From assembly GCA_902778285.1 (NCBI GenBank), contig CACYXC010000003.1, forward strand, positions 1 to 64,000: a stretch of DNA of 64,000 nt, written 5' to 3'. Below, piece after piece: positions 60,356-64,000 of this stretch. The translations under genes and the position numbers were made by a program. A model generated the notes under the pieces. It searched no databases. It saw nothing but the letters and a program-made list of their open reading frames with translations, and had not been told where the DNA came from. The DNA is from Oscillospiraceae bacterium. Lineage in GTDB: Bacteria > Bacillota > Clostridia > Oscillospirales > Oscillospiraceae. Every line of letters begins with the position of its first letter. Position 1 is the first letter of the stretch.

Positions 60356-60546
60356 AGCGCTTCAGGATCTTTCTCGCCATGCTGGCAAACGCCCTGCTGC
60401 TCGGCCTGATCGCGCTGGTGATCGTGGACGCGCGCAACCCCTACATGCGCTTTCTCACCAGTACGGCCTCCTATCTCTATCTGCTGCTGCTCGCCGTCGT
60501 GGGCGTCGTCGTGGTGTCGATGTACATCGCTTCGCTCCGTCGCTGA
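60352..60546 (+). CDS. Small two-helix membrane protein
   Basis: A 64-residue protein that is nearly all membrane: helices at about residues 6-25 and 38-58 joined by a short DARNPYMRFLTS loop, ending SLRR. It overlaps the glycosidase gene (ATGA-type junction, GTGA), so it is the third gene of the operon. No family was recognised. It may be a subunit or stabiliser for the two anchored proteins upstream. Confidence 0.7.
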   Translation: MKRFRIFLAMLANALLLGLIALVIVDARNPYMRFLTSTASYLYLLLLAVVGVVVVSMYIASLRR

Positions 60547-60581
60547 GGGCGGGATAAAAGAAAGAGCGACAGCATATGCAT

Positions 60582-60613
60582 ACGATCTCCCGGACTTCTG
60601 TTCGGGAGATCGT
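60582..60613. terminator. Hairpin after the LRR/glycosidase operon
   Basis: Stem ACGATCTCCCG/CGGGAGATCGT with a ten-base loop; T residues follow only loosely (TCACATATTCTCTCTT). Confidence 0.55.
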
Positions 60614-60627
60614 TCACATATTCTCTC

Positions 60628-60656
60628 TTGTGCCGCGCGGGGAAACGTGGTATTCT
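60628..60656 (+). promoter_or_regulatory. Promoter of ddl
   Basis: TTGTGC (60628-60633) and TATTCT (60651-60656), 17-bp spacer, 34 bp upstream of the GTG start. Confidence 0.55.
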
Positions 60657-60689
60657 ATGCAAAGTAATCTGCAATGAGGGGGGATCCCT

Positions 60690-61745
60690 GTGAAAATCGT
60701 GGTTCTGGGCGGCGGCATCAGCACCGAGAGACATGTTGCTCTGGTCACCGCTACCTCCGTCTGCAGGGCTCTGCGCAGCCGGGGCCATCAGGCCATTTTC
60801 GTGGATATGTTTTTAGGTCTCGAGGATTTTGACGGCCCGCTGGAGACGGCCTTTGACGCGCCGGACGGCTTCTGCGGCAAGGCAGCCATCGGGCATACCG
60901 CGCCGGATCTGGCCGCGGTCATCGCCTCGAGAAAGGATAAAAGTCCCAGCCGCCTGGGTAAAAACGTGCTGGAGATCTGCCGCCTGGCGGACTGCGTCTT
61001 TCTCGGCCTGCACGGGGCAGACGGCGAGGACGGCAAGATCCAGGCCGCGCTGGACCTGCTGGGCGTGCCCTATACTGGTTCCGGCCCGCTGGGCAGCGCC
61101 ATGGCCATGGACAAGGCCGTGGCCAAGCGCATCGTGAGCGCCGCCGGCGTGCGCACCCCCGCCTGGCGGGAGCTGAGCTACTCGGAGGCGGATATTCCCG
61201 CCCTGCGCGACAGCCTGCCCGTGCCCTGCGCGGTGAAGATCGTGGGCGGCGGCTCGTCCATCGGCGTAGCCCTGCCCGACACGCGCGAGGAGCTGGAACA
61301 GGCGCTGCATGAGATCCTCTTCTACGGCAGCCGCGTGGTCGTGGAGCAGAAGATCGTCGGCCGCGAGCTGACGGTCCCCATCCTCGACGGGCGCGCTCTC
61401 AGCCCGATCGAGATCGTCCCGCCCGAGGGCAGGAGCTTTGACTATGTGTCCAAGTACCAGTCCGGCGAGGAGGGCGCCGCGGAGCTCTGCCCGGCGCCGA
61501 TCACCGAGGAGGAAAAGCTGCGCGTCAGCGAGGCGGCGCTGGCCGCCCACAGGGCGCTCGGCCTCTCCGTCTACTCCCGCTCCGACTTCATTATGGATCG
61601 GGATGGGCTGGTCTGGTATCTGGAGACCAACACCCTGCCCGGCATGACGCCCAACAGCCTCATTCCCAAAGCGGCAAGGGTGGCGGGGATGAGCTACGAG
61701 GATCTCTGCGAAAAAATCGTCCTGCTGTCTCTGCGCAGGAATTAA
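60690..61745 (+). CDS. ddl: D-alanine--D-alanine ligase
   Basis: An ATP-grasp enzyme of 351 residues that makes the D-Ala-D-Ala terminus of peptidoglycan precursors. It has KIVVLGGGISTERHVALVTA at the N-terminus and VFLGLHGADGEDGKIQAALDLLGVPYTGSGPLGSAMAMDK. The ATP loop VKIVGGGSSIGVALP and the metal-binding WYLETNTLPGMTPNSLIP are present. Usual Ddl start motifs have GGxSxEHxVS; here TERHVAL is a small variation. The start is GTG with GGGGGGAT upstream. The type of depsipeptide preference (Ala versus Lac) is not evident. Confidence 0.9.
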   Translation: MKIVVLGGGISTERHVALVTATSVCRALRSRGHQAIFVDMFLGLEDFDGPLETAFDAPDGFCGKAAIGHTAPDLAAVIASRKDKSPSRLGKNVLEICRLADCVFLGLHGADGEDGKIQAALDLLGVPYTGSGPLGSAMAMDKAVAKRIVSAAGVRTPAWRELSYSEADIPALRDSLPVPCAVKIVGGGSSIGVALPDTREELEQALHEILFYGSRVVVEQKIVGRELTVPILDGRALSPIEIVPPEGRSFDYVSKYQSGEEGAAELCPAPITEEEKLRVSEAALAAHRALGLSVYSRSDFIMDRDGLVWYLETNTLPGMTPNSLIPKAARVAGMSYEDLCEKIVLLSLRRN

Positions 61746-61817
61746 CAATTTCTTGATGTATTGACCTGCTGACGTGGTAAAATCATAAGTCAGAAAAATA
61801 CGCTTCAGGGTGAAGAC

Positions 61818-62255
61818 ATGAAAGAACGCATCGCACAGTTTATGGCACAGTCCCGGCAACGGACGGCCCGCTTCATGGCGGGGAGAAACGGCAACGATCA
61901 GTTCAACTTTTTCCTGCTGATCGTGGACGTGGCGCTGCTCCTGCTGGCGTCGATCTTTTCCCGGCGCCTCGGCGGGCTGCTCTATCCGCTGGTGCTGGTC
62001 CTGCTGGGCTACACCTATTTCCGCATGCTCTCCCGCAATCTCTACAAGCGGCGGACGGAGAACGAGAACTACCTTCGCCTCTACGGCCGCGCCATGTCGA
62101 AGCTCCGCCTTCTCAAGGAGCGCTGGGTGCAGCGGCGGGATTACAAGTTTTTCACCTGCCCGTCCTGCAAGGCGGTCATGCGCGTTCCGAAGGGTCACGG
62201 CAAGATCAAGATCGTCTGCCGCAAGTGCGGCAGCTCCTTTACGGGAAAGTCGTAA
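61818..62255 (+). CDS. Membrane protein with C-terminal zinc ribbon
   Basis: The 145-residue protein has two hydrophobic segments (about residues 32-47 and 52-68), then a basic stretch NLYKRRTENENYLRLYGRAMSKLRLLKERWVQRR. The C-terminal zinc ribbon is made of CPSC and CRKC (about residues 115-138). The family name is unknown. It abuts the DUF5685 gene directly (stop codon adjacent to the next ATG). With that gene and the DnaJ gene it forms a three-gene unit. It may recruit a nucleic acid or a partner at the membrane. Confidence 0.75.
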   Translation: MKERIAQFMAQSRQRTARFMAGRNGNDQFNFFLLIVDVALLLLASIFSRRLGGLLYPLVLVLLGYTYFRMLSRNLYKRRTENENYLRLYGRAMSKLRLLKERWVQRRDYKFFTCPSCKAVMRVPKGHGKIKIVCRKCGSSFTGKS

Positions 62256-63104
62256 ATGTTCGGCTATCTGGTGGCCGACACCGGCACGCTGACCGAGGAG
62301 CAGTTCGCGCGCTACCGCGCCTGCTACTGCGGGCTCTGCCGCAGCATCCGGGAGCGCCACGGGCAGCAGGCGGGGCTTTCCCTGACCTATGACATGGCCT
62401 TCCTCGTGCTTCTGCTCTCCTCGCTTTACGAGCCGGAAGAGCGGGCGGGTGAGGGCACATGCATGCCCCATCCCGTCAGGGCGCGGGAGTACTGGCAGAA
62501 TGAGATCACGGCCTACGCCGCCGACCTGAACACCGCCCTGGCCTATCTCAAGTGCCTGGACGACTGGGAGGACGACGGGAACCTCGGCGCGCTGGCCGAG
62601 GCAAAGCTTCTGGAAAAGAGCTTTCACGAGACGGAAAAAAGCTGGCCGCGCCAGTGTGAGGCGATCCGGCGCTCGCTGGATGCGCTGCACGCGCTCGAAA
62701 AAAACAGGATCGAGGACGCGGACGCCGCGGCGGCGAGCTTCGGCGAGCTGATGGCGGAGCTGATGGTCTGGCGCGAGGACCGCTGGGCAAAGGACCTGCG
62801 CGCACTCGGGCACAGCCTCGGGCGCTTCCTCTACGTGATGGACGCCTGCATGGACCTGGACGCGGACACGCGCCGCGGCCGCTACAATCCCTTCCGGCGC
62901 TTCTACGGTCTGTCCGACAACGAGAGGCGCTTCCGGGACATCCTGGAGATGATCCTGGGCGAGTGCCTGCTGTCCTTTGACCGCCTGCCTCTGGTGCAGG
63001 ATGTGCCGCTGTTGAAGAACATCCTCTGCGCCGGTCTCTGGCAGCAGTTTGACCACAAATACAATGCGAAAAGGGGAAGCCCAGATGGTGCAGGACCCGT
63101 ATAA
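62256..63104 (+). CDS. DUF5685-family protein
   Basis: The 282-residue protein has an N-terminal cysteine motif [16 protein letters not shown] (about residues 23-38) and a further Cys in GTCMPHP, suggesting metal binding. A helical body with [11 protein letters not shown], similar in pattern to metal/prenyl-type Asp-rich helices, follows, with [24 protein letters not shown]. The family is conserved in Clostridia but uncharacterised. The stop overlaps the DnaJ start by 20 bp. An actin-like or prenyltransferase role is not supported by the visible sequence. Confidence 0.7.
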   Translation: MFGYLVADTGTLTEEQFARYRACYCGLCRSIRERHGQQAGLSLTYDMAFLVLLLSSLYEPEERAGEGTCMPHPVRAREYWQNEITAYAADLNTALAYLKCLDDWEDDGNLGALAEAKLLEKSFHETEKSWPRQCEAIRRSLDALHALEKNRIEDADAAAASFGELMAELMVWREDRWAKDLRALGHSLGRFLYVMDACMDLDADTRRGRYNPFRRFYGLSDNERRFRDILEMILGECLLSFDRLPLVQDVPLLKNILCAGLWQQFDHKYNAKRGSPDGAGPV

Positions 63105-63768
63105 AGTCCTCGGTGTGCCGCCCGACGCCTCCGATGAGGAGATCAAAAAGGCCTACCGGGATCTGACAAAAAAATACCATCCGGACCTCAACCCCGGGGA
63201 CGAGACGGCCGCCGAGAAGATGAACGACATCAACGCCGCCTACGACGCCATCAAGAACGGCACCGCCCAGCAGGGCTACGGCGCGGGCGCGGCGTATCAG
63301 CAGTACAGCCAGCAGGCAGGCTACGGCTGGGGCGGAGGAGGCTATACCGGATGGGACAACTGGTACACCGGCGCCTATCAGCAGCAGTACCAGCAGACCG
63401 AGCGCAGCGAGTACACCGCCGCGCGCAACTTCATCCGAAACGGTCTCTACCGCGAGGCGCTCAACGCCCTCTCCGGCGTTCCCGTCGCGGAGCGGGACGG
63501 CAGGTGGTACTACCTCAGCGCCGTGTCGAATATGTATTCCGGCAACAAGATCGCGGCGCTGGAGCAGGCCAAGCGCGCCGCTTCCATCGAGCCGGATAAC
63601 GAGGAGTATCAGCGCCTGGTGCAGATGCTGCAGCAGGGTGGGGACTTCTACCGCGGCTATCAGCAGGAATACCGCGGCGGCCTCGGCATCAACCGTCTGT
63701 GCATGACGATGTGCCTGGCCAATATGTGCCTCGGACCCATGTGCGGCTACCGGTTCATCTGCTGTTGA
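63085..63768 (+). CDS. J-domain protein with Gly/Tyr-rich linker and Cys-rich tail
   Basis: The 227-residue protein starts with a J-domain (residues 4-68) with the HPD motif in [10 protein letters not shown], so it should stimulate a DnaK-type chaperone. A low-complexity Gly/Tyr/Gln linker follows (about residues 70-112), then a TPR-like helical pair ([38 protein letters not shown]). The C-terminus [23 protein letters not shown] has six cysteines in 23 residues, possibly membrane-embedded or metal-binding. The start at 63085 has AAGGGGAAG upstream. Confidence 0.85.
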   Translation: MVQDPYKVLGVPPDASDEEIKKAYRDLTKKYHPDLNPGDETAAEKMNDINAAYDAIKNGTAQQGYGAGAAYQQYSQQAGYGWGGGGYTGWDNWYTGAYQQQYQQTERSEYTAARNFIRNGLYREALNALSGVPVAERDGRWYYLSAVSNMYSGNKIAALEQAKRAASIEPDNEEYQRLVQMLQQGGDFYRGYQQEYRGGLGINRLCMTMCLANMCLGPMCGYRFICC

Positions 63769-63785
63769 AAACAGACATCAATAAA

Positions 63786-63824
63786 ACGACACTCTTCTGC
63801 ACGTTGAGAGCGAAAGAGTGTCGT
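63786..63824. terminator. Bidirectional terminator between the J-domain and XRE genes
   Basis: 11-bp stem ACGACACTCTT/AAGAGTGTCGT with a long loop, followed by CTATTTTTT; an A-tract lies on the other side for the convergent gene. Confidence 0.75.
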
Positions 63825-64000
63825 CTATTTTTTGTATTCAGCAATATCCTCAAGCGAACAGTTCAGTATCTCGCACAAGCGATTCAATGTAAAAGTGCTG
63901 ATGTTCTCGTTCTTCCGCAACCGGTCCAATTGCCCGCTGCTGAACCCGTATTCTTTTATCAGCATGTATTGAGAAATCTCTTTGGTTTTCATTAGATCCC
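63825..64000 (-). CDS. XRE-family HTH regulator, cut by the window edge
   Basis: The minus strand reads (DL)MKTKEISQYMLIKEYGFSSG, then QLDRLRKNENISTFTLNRLC and EILNCSLEDIAEYKK to a TAG at 63825-63827. This matches the C-terminal part of small Cro/C1-type single-domain regulators, whose usual start lies about ten residues further upstream, beyond the window. The internal ATG at 63992 is therefore probably not the true start. Confidence 0.75.
   Translation of the reverse strand, partial: DLMKTKEISQYMLIKEYGFSSGQLDRLRKNENISTFTLNRLCEILNCSLEDIAEYKK

Overview
The window looks like chromosomal DNA of a G+C-rich, spore-forming gut-type Clostridia, most likely Oscillospiraceae. The evidence is indirect: spoVAD/spoVAE, MurT/GatD (lipid II amidation), DnaD and DnaI-like primosome proteins, Firmicute-style ThiI without a rhodanese domain, and many short palindromic intergenic repeats. 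Coding density is high. Most transcription units begin with a readable -35/-10 pair at 16-18 bp spacing. No rRNA, CRISPR array, prophage or complete insertion sequence was seen.

Layout. 0.1-3.4 kb: murT-gatD-dus. 3.4-4.1 kb: a small terminator-inserted element and a secreted repeat protein. 4.3-7.8 kb (minus): cca, uracil-DNA glycosylase, DUF2156 protein, GNAT protein. 7.8-9.6 kb: murC followed by a second inserted element. 9.6-12.5 kb (minus): an E2-like acyltransferase-fold protein, dnaI-like, dnaD-like. 12.6-19.7 kb: U32 peptidase, maf, mreC, mreD, mrdA (PBP2), and a methylglyoxal-synthase homologue with altered active-site residues. 19.9-27.7 kb: hisS, aspS, comM-like, thiI, cinA, separated by interspersed repeats. 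27.7-31.7 kb: DJ-1 protein, a stand-alone structured RNA, a dicarboxylate symporter, and a frameshifted GPH-type sugar symporter followed by a third inserted element. 32.0-39.5 kb: a four-gene unit of acyl-AMP ligase, acyl carrier protein, condensation-domain protein and a giant MMPL exporter. 39.6-41.1 kb (minus): a lipase-like protein and a small protein. 41.2-41.9 kb (minus): four tRNA genes (Val, Phe, Gly, Cys). 42-44 kb (minus): hslO, methyltransferase, YerC-like regulator. 44.1-46.9 kb: NfeD, SPFH protein, eukaryotic-type hexokinase. 47.1-48.5 kb (minus): spoVAD-spoVAE. 48.6-50.2 kb: an S41-like secreted peptidase flanked on its far side by a relic of the spoVAD 5' end and a fourth, decayed inserted element. 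50.2-56.5 kb (minus): GH36 alpha-galactosidase and potABCD with a long structured leader. 56.9-63.8 kb: truA, an LRR protein/phosphodiester glycosidase/small membrane protein operon, ddl, and a zinc-ribbon/DUF5685/DnaJ operon. The edge carries a truncated XRE regulator.

Functionally the window is rich in cell-envelope genes: murC, ddl, murT/gatD, mreCD and mrdA cover precursor synthesis, amidation and elongation. The two most unusual things are (i) a family of roughly 115-165 bp terminal-inverted-repeat elements; three copies are each flanked by an exact duplication of a different terminator hairpin (24-32 bp), so they appear to insert into terminators and leave a terminator on both sides; and (ii) the free-standing acyl-ligase/ACP/condensation/MMPL locus, which resembles in logic the mycobacterial FadD/PapA/MmpL lipid pathways and suggests an exported acylated envelope metabolite. 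Two putative structured RNAs (about 28.6 and 56.7 kb) also deserve attention.
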